Source of the DNA: Bacillus sp. FJAT-25509
GTDB lineage: Bacteria > Bacillota > Bacilli > Bacillales > Bacillaceae_G
Direction: 5' to 3'
NCBI RefSeq assembly: GCF_001420605.1
Contig: NZ_LJIZ01000002.1
Coordinates: 23,227-87,226 of the forward strand
Length of the DNA stretch: 64,000 nucleotides
Below, piece after piece: positions 18,638 through 27,113 of this stretch (its first letter is position 1; every line of letters begins with the position of its first letter). The notes beneath the pieces are model-generated. The model was not told where the DNA came from, searched no databases, and saw nothing but the letters and a program-made list of their open reading frames with translations. The translations under genes were made by a program, and so were the position numbers.

Positions 18638-19128
18638 TTAGTACTGCACTCCTATATTTATTTAAATTTAATTCGCAATATGATTTTCATATTATGTTTT
18701 ACTCATCAATTGCCAAATTATTATATCATACTGTATAAAAGAACGATTCATTATTCTAATGATTGTTTTGTTTTGCCAATATAAGGCTTTCATTAAAAAA
18801 GCGAATTGTAATATTATTATTTTTTCAAAAAATCTAGTTTATCATACCATTTTTAAAATGAACAATAAATTAAAAACCATTTTTGAATTCTTGTACAAAT
18901 ATTTCTGCAGAATATAGGAACAGATTAATAACATTTTAACCTTTTGATGTTTTAATTTTTTTGTCTAACCACAACTCTATATGCCCAATCTCAATAGATG
19001 AATATGGATATTTTTATTTATTTTTGATAGACTAAAAATGATTAATTATGTTTACAATCTACTACCATTGTTTTCCTAAGTTAATTTTACATATATTGAT
19101 AAACTAGAGATCAAAAGGAGAAATAAGT
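18638..19128. other. AT-rich divergent promoter region
   Basis: 491 bases between divergent genes. Very AT-rich with several A and T tracts; it must hold promoters for both sides. No coding signal and no clear inverted repeat was found. Confidence 0.4.
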
Positions 19129-20055
19129 ATGAAAAAGGTATTAGTTACTGGTGGGGCCGGATTCATTGGTTCTAATTTAGTAAAAGCATATATAAATGAA
19201 GGTTATAAAGTAGTTGTCGTTGATAACTTATCGACAGGTTCTATACATAATATTCCATCAGATGTAACTTTTTATGAAGAGGATATTAGAAGTAATAACT
19301 TTGCTGAAATAGTTCTAAAAGAGCAACCAGATATTATTAATCATCATGCTGCACAAATTGATGTACAATTCTCAGTTAAAAATCCTATGGAAGATGCTAG
19401 CATCAATATTTTAGGAACAATCAATGTACTTGAATCAGCTCGTCAATTAAAACAAGTAAAGGATGTAACACTTGTCTATGCTTCTTCTGCAGCTGTATAC
19501 GGAGAACCTCACTATCTTGGTGTAGATGAAAAGCATCCAATTCAACCACTGTCACCTTATGGTGCTTCTAAGTTTTCTCCTGAATTTTATTTTGATATGT
19601 ATAATAAACTACACAACATTCAATATACTGTATTCCGCTATGCAAATGTATATGGCATTGGTCAAGATCCGAAAGGTGAAGGCGGAGTTGTTAGTATTTT
19701 AGTGGATTGCATAACATCTAATTCATTATTTACTATTTTTGGAGACGGTGAGCAAACTCGTGACTTTATCTTTGTAGATGATATCGTTGCAGCTAATCTT
19801 CTTGCAAGTAAAAATCCAGTCAATACGATTTGTAACGTATCGACAAATACACAAACATCTTTAATTGATTTATTAAAAATTTCAGAGGAAGTTATTAATA
19901 ATAAAATTGAAATGGTATTTGCAGAAGAAAGATCTGGCGATATTAAACACAGTTACTTAAACAATGAAAAAACAATTCAATTACTAAACTGGAAGCCAAG
20001 TAATACACTTAAAGAAGGTTTAGATAAAACAATTCAATATTACAAAACACGCTAA
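19129..20055 (+). CDS. NAD-dependent sugar-nucleotide epimerase (UDP-glucose 4-epimerase-like)
   Basis: A 308-residue extended short-chain dehydrogenase. NAD-binding GGAGFIGSN at 8-16; the catalytic S-S-A-A-V-Y-G segment near 120-130 and YGASK near 145. The C-terminal part binds the UDP-sugar (RDFIFVDDIV near 205). Likely interconverts UDP-Glc/Gal or the N-acetyl forms. Unlike galE at 40190 it starts KKVLVTGGAGFIG and groups with GalE-like enzymes of wall loci. It is one of two plus-strand genes in the cluster, with its own RBS (AAAAGGAG) and terminator. Confidence 0.82.
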   Translation: MKKVLVTGGAGFIGSNLVKAYINEGYKVVVVDNLSTGSIHNIPSDVTFYEEDIRSNNFAEIVLKEQPDIINHHAAQIDVQFSVKNPMEDASINILGTINVLESARQLKQVKDVTLVYASSAAVYGEPHYLGVDEKHPIQPLSPYGASKFSPEFYFDMYNKLHNIQYTVFRYANVYGIGQDPKGEGGVVSILVDCITSNSLFTIFGDGEQTRDFIFVDDIVAANLLASKNPVNTICNVSTNTQTSLIDLLKISEEVINNKIEMVFAEERSGDIKHSYLNNEKTIQLLNWKPSNTLKEGLDKTIQYYKTR

Positions 20056-20061
20056 ATAAAG

Positions 20062-20100
20062 AAAGCTGATTTTTGATCTATTTCAAAAATCAGCTTTTTA
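20062..20100 (+). terminator. Terminator of the epimerase gene
   Basis: AAGCTGATTTTTGA pairs with TCAAAAATCAGCTT, followed by T residues. Confidence 0.88.
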
Positions 20101-20120
20101 TTTTGACAAAAATAAAAGAT

Positions 20121-20161
20121 TAAAAACGACTATCCCTGCAAAATTTGCAAAAATAGTCGTT
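20121..20161 (-). terminator. Terminator of the UDP-GlcNAc 2-epimerase gene
   Basis: AACGACTAT pairs with ATAGTCGTT, and on the minus strand five T residues follow, just past the mnaA stop. Confidence 0.75.
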
Positions 20162-20173
20162 CAACGTTAAATC

Positions 20174-21292
20174 TTATTTATTCTTATTTTTAAAATGTTG
20201 AATAATCACTTCAACAATTCTTCTTGAAGCTTCACCGTCCCCATATGGGTTTGATGCTCTCGACATTTTTGCGTGAGCTTCCTCATCTGATAATAGTTCA
20301 TCTGCTAATGAGAAAATCACTTCTTCATCAGTTCCCGCAAGCTTTAATGTACCAGCATCAATACCTTCTGGGCGTTCTGTCGTATCACGTAAAACAAGGA
20401 CTGGTACGCCTAATGAAGGTGCTTCTTCCTGCACACCACCAGAATCAGTTAGAATCAAATGCGATCTTGCAGCAAAGTTATGGAAATCAATGACATCCAG
20501 TGGTTCGATTAAATGAATTCGCTTGTCATTTCCTAAAACTTCATTTGCAATTTCACGAACAACAGGATTCATATGTACAGGATACACAACTTGAATATCA
20601 TGATGTTTTTCGACTAAACGCTTAATCGCTTTAAACATATTTCTCATAGGTTCCCCTAGATTTTCACGACGATGTGCAGTCATTAAGACTAATCTGTCAT
20701 TACCAATCTGATCAAGAACCGGATGAGCATACTCTTCTTTTACTGTTGTTTTTAGTGCATCGATTGCAGTATTACCAGTAATAAAAATTGTTTCTTCCTT
20801 TTTATTTTCAGCTAATAAATTTTGTGCTGATTTTGTTGTAGGAGAAAAATGTAAATCCGCCATGACACCAGTTAATTGACGGTTCATTTCTTCTGGGTAT
20901 GGTGAATACTTATCCCAAGTACGTAAACCGGCTTCAACATGCCCAATTGCAATTTGATTATAAAAAGCTGCAAGACTAGCAATAAAAGTCGTTGTCGTAT
21001 CACCATGAACTAATACGATGTCCGGTTTCACTTCTTGCATAACCTTATTTAAACCTTCCAAACCTCTAGTTGTTACATCGATTAAAGTTTGGCGATCTTT
21101 CATTATATTTAAATCATAATCAGGCGTGATTTCAAAAATTTCGAGAACTTGATCCAACATTTGTCGATGTTGAGCTGTAACCGTCACAATTGATTCGATT
21201 TCATCCGGATGTTTAGCTAATTCAAGCACAAGTGGCGCCATCTTAATCGCTTCTGGTCTTGTTCCAAAAATTGTCATTACTTTAACAGTCAA
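20174..21292 (-). CDS. mnaA: UDP-N-acetylglucosamine 2-epimerase (non-hydrolysing)
   Basis: Interconverts UDP-GlcNAc and UDP-ManNAc; supplies ManNAc for teichoic acid linkage units and, with wecC, ManNAcA. About 372 residues. N-terminal TIFGTRPEAIKMAP, catalytic-face segments VHGDTTTTF and HVEAGLRTWDKYSPYPEEMNR (two parts), and C-terminal LTDSGGVQEEAPSLGVPVL with the family E-E pair. Start: TTG at 21292, six to seven bases after AAAGGGGAA; the ATG at 21277 is too far from any ribosome site and the TTG at 21316 lies before it. Own terminator; single gene. Confidence 0.92.
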   Translation of the reverse strand: MTVKVMTIFGTRPEAIKMAPLVLELAKHPDEIESIVTVTAQHRQMLDQVLEIFEITPDYDLNIMKDRQTLIDVTTRGLEGLNKVMQEVKPDIVLVHGDTTTTFIASLAAFYNQIAIGHVEAGLRTWDKYSPYPEEMNRQLTGVMADLHFSPTTKSAQNLLAENKKEETIFITGNTAIDALKTTVKEEYAHPVLDQIGNDRLVLMTAHRRENLGEPMRNMFKAIKRLVEKHHDIQVVYPVHMNPVVREIANEVLGNDKRIHLIEPLDVIDFHNFAARSHLILTDSGGVQEEAPSLGVPVLVLRDTTERPEGIDAGTLKLAGTDEEVIFSLADELLSDEEAHAKMSRASNPYGDGEASRRIVEVIIQHFKNKNK

Positions 21293-21613
21293 AATTCTTT
21301 CCCCTTTCAAAAACAAATCGGCTTATTGAAATATATATCTATCTATTGTATCTTAACTAAGGAAATAAAGACATTTTTTACCATGAAAAATACCGTTTTA
21401 TTCCTCTATATACATGATTAATTGTAAAAATTGATCGTCTTAACCCTAATAAGTTCTTTAACTAGTAATTATTCGATTATTCATCACTTACGACAAAGTC
21501 TTATATACTTAGTTTCCCACATATTGAAATCATTCATACTCGATGTAAATAATAATAGAAGAAAAAAACACAGTTCCTTCTACTAAAAGAATTCACTGTG
21601 CTCTCCGAAATAC
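21293..21613. other. Intergenic region upstream of mnaA with a terminator
   Basis: Carries the mnaA promoter and, at 21562-21600, the terminator of the next gene cluster. Nothing else is recognisable. Confidence 0.4.
21562..21600 (-). terminator. Terminator of the 21614-25151 operon
   Basis: CACAGT-gAATTC pairs with GAA-ggACTGTG-type arms; on the minus strand seven T residues follow. Confidence 0.75.
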
Positions 21614-22597
21614 TTAATGAACTAATTTTACTTGTAACTCATCAATTAGACTCAAAATCTCTGAACACATTTTATCCATACAGTAATTTTCCTTCACAAA
21701 TTCAACTAGCTCTTTCCTAGATCCTTTTTTACTATCCGCAATGTACTGCACTGCTTGATCGAGTGATACAAAAATATACTCATCAGGGAATATCGTTCGA
21801 GCTCCTTCACGATTTAAAACAATTGGCACAGCGCAAGAAGCCATCCCTTCAACGGGTGCTAAATGAAAACTTTCATAATCGCTGACTGATAAGACAAAAC
21901 CAATCGACTCGAGCCATTCCGCTGAATCTCCCCACTCTTCAAACTGCACTTGATTACGATAGTGGGATTTCTCAATTTTTCGGAATAAACTTGTATAATA
22001 ATCCTGCTCTTGTTGATTATTCCATACCCATGGAAACTCTTTCGGATGCTTTCCTTTTATCGAAAGAGTATATCGGCTGTCTTTTTCGTATAACTTTTCA
22101 AATATCTCAAGCGCTCGATCTAACCGTTTTAACTTCGGTACATAACCAAGTAATCCAATTCGAAAATCTGCATCATACTGCTTAGGCAAATGGAATCGAT
22201 CTACATCAACACCATTTTGAATGACAATCATCTTTTCTCTAGGAATCTTTGCAACACGATGAAATTCCTCATATATATAAGAAGAAATCGCAATAATCTT
22301 ATCGATTTTCGTAAAATCAAATTGCTCTGGAAAAGGGGTATTCATTTCAAAACGGTGCATTCTAACAATTAGTACTTGATGATCTTTTTTATGCTCCTGG
22401 TACCATATCACATTTCCAAGTCCCCACTCGCAAAAAAGAACATCGGCCCAATTAACGACCTCTAAGCTTTTTGCAACTTGATGAATTGTATGCCCTTCCC
22501 ATAAATCAATTTTTATTTCAATATCATCTTTAGCTTCAAACCTCTTAATGGCATCGTTTATAAATTTTAAATCATGCCCTATAATCGCCAGTTTCAT
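21614..22597 (-). CDS. GT4-type glycosyltransferase
   Basis: 327 residues, GT-B fold. Short N-terminal domain (AIIGHDLKFINDAIKRF) and C-terminal donor-binding domain with IVIQNGVDVDRF near 125, LLGYVPKLKRLDRALEIF near 150 and the E-x7-E region YESFHLAPVEGMASCAVPIV near 245-265. The donor and acceptor are unknown. It is followed by the terminator at 21562 and preceded by the CgeB-like gene (12-base gap), with AAGGAG before the ATG. Forms a three-gene operon with the two genes upstream. Confidence 0.8.
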   Translation of the reverse strand: MKLAIIGHDLKFINDAIKRFEAKDDIEIKIDLWEGHTIHQVAKSLEVVNWADVLFCEWGLGNVIWYQEHKKDHQVLIVRMHRFEMNTPFPEQFDFTKIDKIIAISSYIYEEFHRVAKIPREKMIVIQNGVDVDRFHLPKQYDADFRIGLLGYVPKLKRLDRALEIFEKLYEKDSRYTLSIKGKHPKEFPWVWNNQQEQDYYTSLFRKIEKSHYRNQVQFEEWGDSAEWLESIGFVLSVSDYESFHLAPVEGMASCAVPIVLNREGARTIFPDEYIFVSLDQAVQYIADSKKGSRKELVEFVKENYCMDKMCSEILSLIDELQVKLVH

Positions 22598-22609
22598 AAA
22601 AACAGCTCC

Positions 22610-24724
22610 TTATACTAAAATTCTCTCAATTTTGTCTCGGCTAATGGCTTGTTCATAGGCATCTCGATAAAAATTAAACTCATCAATTTCAAAAAATTGA
22701 ACGCCAGCTTTTGAGAAGTGTCCAATTGATGGTTTATCATCTAAAAGCTTTATAAATTCATTTGGATGTAGAAATCTAGTCGCCTTTTTGCAAATCAATG
22801 ATTCGTCAATCTGGCAATCATTTACGTAGTTATAGCTATTTCCATTCCCTTTTGCGATAATCGTATCATTCGTATACTTAGTAGCTAACATCAAGTCTCT
22901 TAAATAATTTTCTCCATAATAATGATCTAGATTAATTGGAGCAATATAATTCGAATCAACGAGATCATTCAAGCTGAAGTAATGATGGCAATAATCAATT
23001 AGGTAAGTTTTTACTTCCCCATGATTGTTTTGATTAAAAATATCTAAATAGCCCTCAAACAAATCGAGTAAGATCACTAGTTTTTTCTGTTTGATTCCTT
23101 GTCTATTGTAAATTGCGATTAACTTTTCATAGTCGGCTTTACTTCGAACAACGCCAACTAACGTAGCAGTTTCTTCATATTTTTCGAATGGCAGATTAAT
23201 AATGTTAAATAAATCTTCCACTCGATTCGTATAAGTGTGTTCTTCTAATACTTTTCGTAATGTGAGTAAACGATTTTTTTTATAAAAGGTCTCATCTGAA
23301 TAATAGTTAGATAGTCGTTGTTTCATTATTTTTTCATCGTCTGTAGCCGTTACAATTTCACCAAACATTCGATGAATCCCCTCTGAATGGGAACTAATAA
23401 TCGGCGTATTACTTGCCAATAACTCAAATACTCTCCGGGCAAACATTGTCGGAGATTTCGTAATACTATTTACATTTAGTGCTACTTTATATCCTTTATA
23501 CGCAAGATCGATTTCATTTTGTTTTAAGTTTCCAACAATAAATGGTTTATACTCATCTGGAAATTGATTAGGACTTGTTGGATTATGATAGTTTCTATCA
23601 TATATATCTAGTCCGTATTCCTTCGACGAATTTACTAGTTTCTCCATTGCACTCGTACGCTCAGGAAACTTTTTACCATAATAAGCTCCAGCAAAAACTA
23701 CTTTCTCTTTACGTGGAATATATTCAATTGGATTATGAATTTTCGGTTGAGCTGCAAAAGGTAAGCAATAAACATTTTCACAGCCTTCATCCACATAGTT
23801 CTGAACTGATTCAAAATCAGTCGTACATACATAATCAAAATGCTTTGCCGTATCAATAAAAGCTTGGTAATGAAACGGATCTTCTTTATTCCAAAAGACG
23901 GTTGGGATATTGTGCTCTTTACACCAATAAACTAGTTTTAATAGTTTCGTATGATTTCTGTGATTTTTCGTACCGATTTTATCCTTCCAAGCTCCATCGT
24001 TTCCAAGCCACGCAGACTCACAAAAGAATAAATCAATTCGATGTTTTTTAAATTCAGTCAACCAATTCTCTGGCGTGATTTTTACAAGTTGAAACTCATA
24101 ATCGAAACATCGTGTCGTAAATTCGTCTGCAATAAATCCAACACGAAAGTCCTTAATTTCTTTCTTTTGTTTCTTCAATTGACTATTGTCTATCGTACTA
24201 TTTTTATATGAACCCATTAATTTAGCATGAAATAAATGAAGTGTGGCAGCACCTGTCATGTAAATTGAAAAAGAAGCCGATTGTATCTCATTTTGATTAA
24301 ATTGAGATAGATCAACTAACTCGTCCATATGAAAACTGACTGTGCTAGCGTTATGCTCATGATCTATAAATCGCAATTCACAAACTACCTCACACTTACC
24401 GCTGACAAAGCCTGTGATGCCAAATTTAGTAAATAATTGACTTCTTCCTTCATTAAAAAGTAGTTCCATTAATTTTTTTTCGTCTTTATAATCAATGACC
24501 GCAGTCTGCTTTATTAGTTTGTTATGAAATAATGTTTTCTTTTCCTTTTGAAACCTTTGAATACCTTTACTAACTGTAAAATCATCAGCTGAAAATAGAA
24601 GTAACTCATGGTTTTGAAAATAGAAGGGTTCATCCACGTTCATTAATTCTTGCAGCATCATTTTTGTGTCATATTTTTCATTACGTAATCTAGTTATTTG
24701 TTTTTCAATTAATTCTTTTAACAT
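22610..24724 (-). CDS. CgeB-like glycosyltransferase, multidomain
   Basis: 704 residues. The middle (about 200-510) resembles CgeB/DUF3880-type GT-B proteins: FRVGFIADEFTTRCF, DLFFCESAWLGNDGAW, IPTVFWNKEDPFHYQAF, VVFAGAYYGKKFPER, and the donor-site FARRVFELLASNTPIISSHS near 440. The first 190 residues look like a separate beta-rich domain, and the last 180 resemble a degenerate GT-A domain. CgeB relatives modify spore or wall surfaces; the role here is inferred as wall-polymer or protein glycosylation. GAGGGG precedes the ATG. The coiled-coil gene lies 10 bases upstream. Confidence 0.7.
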   Translation of the reverse strand: MLKELIEKQITRLRNEKYDTKMMLQELMNVDEPFYFQNHELLLFSADDFTVSKGIQRFQKEKKTLFHNKLIKQTAVIDYKDEKKLMELLFNEGRSQLFTKFGITGFVSGKCEVVCELRFIDHEHNASTVSFHMDELVDLSQFNQNEIQSASFSIYMTGAATLHLFHAKLMGSYKNSTIDNSQLKKQKKEIKDFRVGFIADEFTTRCFDYEFQLVKITPENWLTEFKKHRIDLFFCESAWLGNDGAWKDKIGTKNHRNHTKLLKLVYWCKEHNIPTVFWNKEDPFHYQAFIDTAKHFDYVCTTDFESVQNYVDEGCENVYCLPFAAQPKIHNPIEYIPRKEKVVFAGAYYGKKFPERTSAMEKLVNSSKEYGLDIYDRNYHNPTSPNQFPDEYKPFIVGNLKQNEIDLAYKGYKVALNVNSITKSPTMFARRVFELLASNTPIISSHSEGIHRMFGEIVTATDDEKIMKQRLSNYYSDETFYKKNRLLTLRKVLEEHTYTNRVEDLFNIINLPFEKYEETATLVGVVRSKADYEKLIAIYNRQGIKQKKLVILLDLFEGYLDIFNQNNHGEVKTYLIDYCHHYFSLNDLVDSNYIAPINLDHYYGENYLRDLMLATKYTNDTIIAKGNGNSYNYVNDCQIDESLICKKATRFLHPNEFIKLLDDKPSIGHFSKAGVQFFEIDEFNFYRDAYEQAISRDKIERILV

Positions 24725-24734
24725 AAATGACCCC

Positions 24735-25151
24735 TCATTTTCTTTTTAAATACTTCAAGATCTTCCAATACTTCCTTGCCAATTTTCCAAATTTTGAGTT
24801 CCTAAACGTTTCGTAATTTATTTGAAGCTTTTGATATTCCTCTTGTAATTTTTCATATTCATACGAACCAAACGACTGCTTTACTTCGTTTACAAGAACA
24901 TAATCATCGAGTCCCATCATAAATTCCTCATGCTCTACGATTAAATCCAACTGCCGAAATAATTGCTCTTCCATTTTTTTCTCTAATTCCATCACTTTAT
25001 TAGAGAGGAACTCATTTTCTTTCATTAATAATTCATTTTTCCGTAGAATATTAGCATCGAAATCCTCAGTCGAAACCTCTATTAAACTCGGTTTAAAATT
25101 TACAGTTGTTGAATCAACATGACTACTATTCAATAATTCACTATTCTTCAT
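24735..25151 (-). CDS. Coiled-coil protein of unknown function
   Basis: 138 residues; not recognised as a named family. Residues about 35-115 are heptad-like and charged (ILRKNELLMKENEFLSNKV, then EKLQEEYQKLQINYE), so it probably forms a coiled coil. The basic tail FRNSKFGKLARKYWKILKYL resembles tails of neighbouring glycosyltransferases and may touch the membrane. I start at ATG 25151, behind GGAGG with six-base spacing, rather than the upstream MFILLFW start. First gene of the 21614-25151 operon. Confidence 0.68.
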   Translation of the reverse strand: MKNSELLNSSHVDSTTVNFKPSLIEVSTEDFDANILRKNELLMKENEFLSNKVMELEKKMEEQLFRQLDLIVEHEEFMMGLDDYVLVNEVKQSFGSYEYEKLQEEYQKLQINYETFRNSKFGKLARKYWKILKYLKRK

Positions 25152-25577
25152 TTCAAACCTCCAGAACAATAAGATAAACACCGTAAGTAAGACGTGTTTA
25201 TTAAAAAGGAAAATATTATTATTAATTAGAGATTAACGAATTTTTGTGAATCTTAATGAGTATCCATGTTAAAAGTATGTAAAAGATATAATAAGATGAT
25301 TTTCCAAATTAGTAATGTATCAGAAAGTATTAAAATATAAAAAATCCCCAACTGTAACGTTCCTTTCCAATGGAAAGTGAGTGCTACAACCGGGGTGTAA
25401 TTTCTTGTAAAATATGATCCATAGATACATAATCTTAAATTCTTGTTAACATTCGTTCATTTAATACTAAAAAAACTAATGCCTTGTTTAATAATTATAA
25501 TCATTATGTTAATGTTAATATCTGTTAGCATTTCGTAAATTTTTTTACGAATTCAAAAAATATTTTAATTAAATGGG
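25152..25577. other. Divergent intergenic region with a long hairpin
   Basis: Over 400 AT-rich bases between the coiled-coil gene (minus) and the DUF6270 gene (plus). Its one GC-rich element is the hairpin at 25341-25397. Confidence 0.45.
25341..25397 (-). terminator. Long GC-capped hairpin, terminator-like on minus strand
   Basis: On the minus strand CCCCggTTGTA, then TTTCC, ATT, GGAAA, then TACAgTTGGGG and ATTTTTT form an interrupted stem of about 20 pairs with a T-tail. No minus-strand gene lies just upstream of it, so it could end antisense transcription, act as an attenuating leader for the coiled-coil operon, or be part of a small RNA. Confidence 0.5.
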
Positions 25578-27077
25578 ATGGGCTGTTTTATGCTTAAAAA
25601 AATTGAATACTTAAATGATGGAATTAGACTATGCATAGAAGATCTAAATGAGAAAATAAATGAAGCATCTTCATTAGTCGTAAAACAGAGGTCAAATAAA
25701 CATGTGAAAGTAAGCAATGAAATATTGCAGTGCTTAATAAAAAAGATTGATAACCAATATATAGTACATATTAACTTTTCTGATTTGAAAAATATCACAT
25801 TATATCCAATCGAGATTTTTGATTTATATTTAGCTAAAGATGCTGAATTATTACCATTAGAAATTAGTCGTAATCTTGAAATGCCAGCTAAATATATGAG
25901 CACGAAACTACTAAACATTTATTATGTAAAGACATATATAACAAATGATAATCGTATTGCGCTTTACTTAACACAAGATAAATTACATTTTAATCTAGTT
26001 AAAGCAGATTGTTTTGAAGATTTTGTTCAACTCTCTATTTCTGATCAAAAACAATACAATCAAATCAAAACCGAACTAGCGATTAATACTCATTCATATA
26101 GTGCGCGTAGTGGAAATAACAATGAAATTTTGTGTTCAACGTTTAATGTATTTGATTTATTAAATAGCTATCCTGAATCGACTGAATTAGAACTATATGC
26201 TCAAATTACCTTAAACAAAAATATTAAAGTTTTAATTAACTTATTAACCGAGAATGAATCTAATCATCAAACTAAACACTTTTCACTTTTACTAAATAAG
26301 AACGTTATTTCAATTAATAGTAATGAAAAGAAATTAAAAGTCGCTGCATTTGGATCGTGTGTTACACGCGATAATTTTAATAGTAAATTTAACTTAAATT
26401 ATAAAAATCATTTCGAATTAATTCGCTACCAAAACCAATCGTCAATCATTAGTTTAATGGGTAATCCGATTCCATATAATAGAGAGAAAATTGACAACCT
26501 AAATCAATATGAGCAAAATGATGTTTTCGATGACTTAGAAAAGAACTTTTTAAATGATCTAATCAATAAGCAACCTGAAGCTCTCATTCTTGATTTCTTT
26601 GGGGATGTTTATTTTGGCTGTTTAAAGACGAATAGTTCATATTTTACTAATAATCGTTGGAAGATCACTAAAACTTCATTCTATAGAGAATTAAACGAAG
26701 TCACTACATTTAATTTGAATACTAATCTTAGCGAATACTTTACACTTTGGAAGCAATCGATTGATAAATTTTTACAAATTATTAATAGAGAAATTCCGAA
26801 TTGTAAAATCATACTTCACAAAGCTAGATTTACTGGGATGTACTACGATCAGGAACAAAACATTAAGAAAATTAATTCCGACACTGATATCGAATTATTA
26901 AATGCCTTTTGGGACCAATTGGATGAATACGTGATTTCAAATTACGAGGTTTCAACAATAAATGTAAAACAAAACTATATTTCTATTGCAGATCATGCTT
27001 GGGGTATTTTCCATTTACATTTTGAACCAAATTATTATAAGAATTTTCTAGCTCAATTAATAAAATTAACGAAATAA
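25578..27077 (+). CDS. DUF6270 (SGNH-like) protein
   Basis: 499 residues. The C-terminal half (about 250-499) has the DUF6270 signature AAFGSCVTRDNF, where GSC takes the place of the nucleophile block of SGNH-type esterases, then EALILDFFGDVYFG and a late HLHFEPNYY. The N-terminal 240 residues are a lysine-rich, likely beta-rich domain. Such proteins occur in wall and capsule loci and may add or remove acyl groups; that is inference. It is a lone plus-strand gene. Start is uncertain: ATG at 25578 or the in-frame ATG at 25590, both with a weak GGGATGGG ribosome site. Confidence 0.72.
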   Translation: MGCFMLKKIEYLNDGIRLCIEDLNEKINEASSLVVKQRSNKHVKVSNEILQCLIKKIDNQYIVHINFSDLKNITLYPIEIFDLYLAKDAELLPLEISRNLEMPAKYMSTKLLNIYYVKTYITNDNRIALYLTQDKLHFNLVKADCFEDFVQLSISDQKQYNQIKTELAINTHSYSARSGNNNEILCSTFNVFDLLNSYPESTELELYAQITLNKNIKVLINLLTENESNHQTKHFSLLLNKNVISINSNEKKLKVAAFGSCVTRDNFNSKFNLNYKNHFELIRYQNQSSIISLMGNPIPYNREKIDNLNQYEQNDVFDDLEKNFLNDLINKQPEALILDFFGDVYFGCLKTNSSYFTNNRWKITKTSFYRELNEVTTFNLNTNLSEYFTLWKQSIDKFLQIINREIPNCKIILHKARFTGMYYDQEQNIKKINSDTDIELLNAFWDQLDEYVISNYEVSTINVKQNYISIADHAWGIFHLHFEPNYYKNFLAQLIKLTK

Positions 27078-27079
27078 AT

Positions 27080-27110
27080 AAAGAGGGTGATTTTCAATCA
27101 CCCTCTTTTT
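27080..27110. terminator. Bidirectional terminator between convergent genes
   Basis: AAAGAGGGTGATT pairs perfectly with AATCACCCTCTTT; T-runs exist on both sides, serving the DUF6270 gene and the convergent TagF-type gene. Confidence 0.88.
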
Positions 27111-27113
27111 GAT

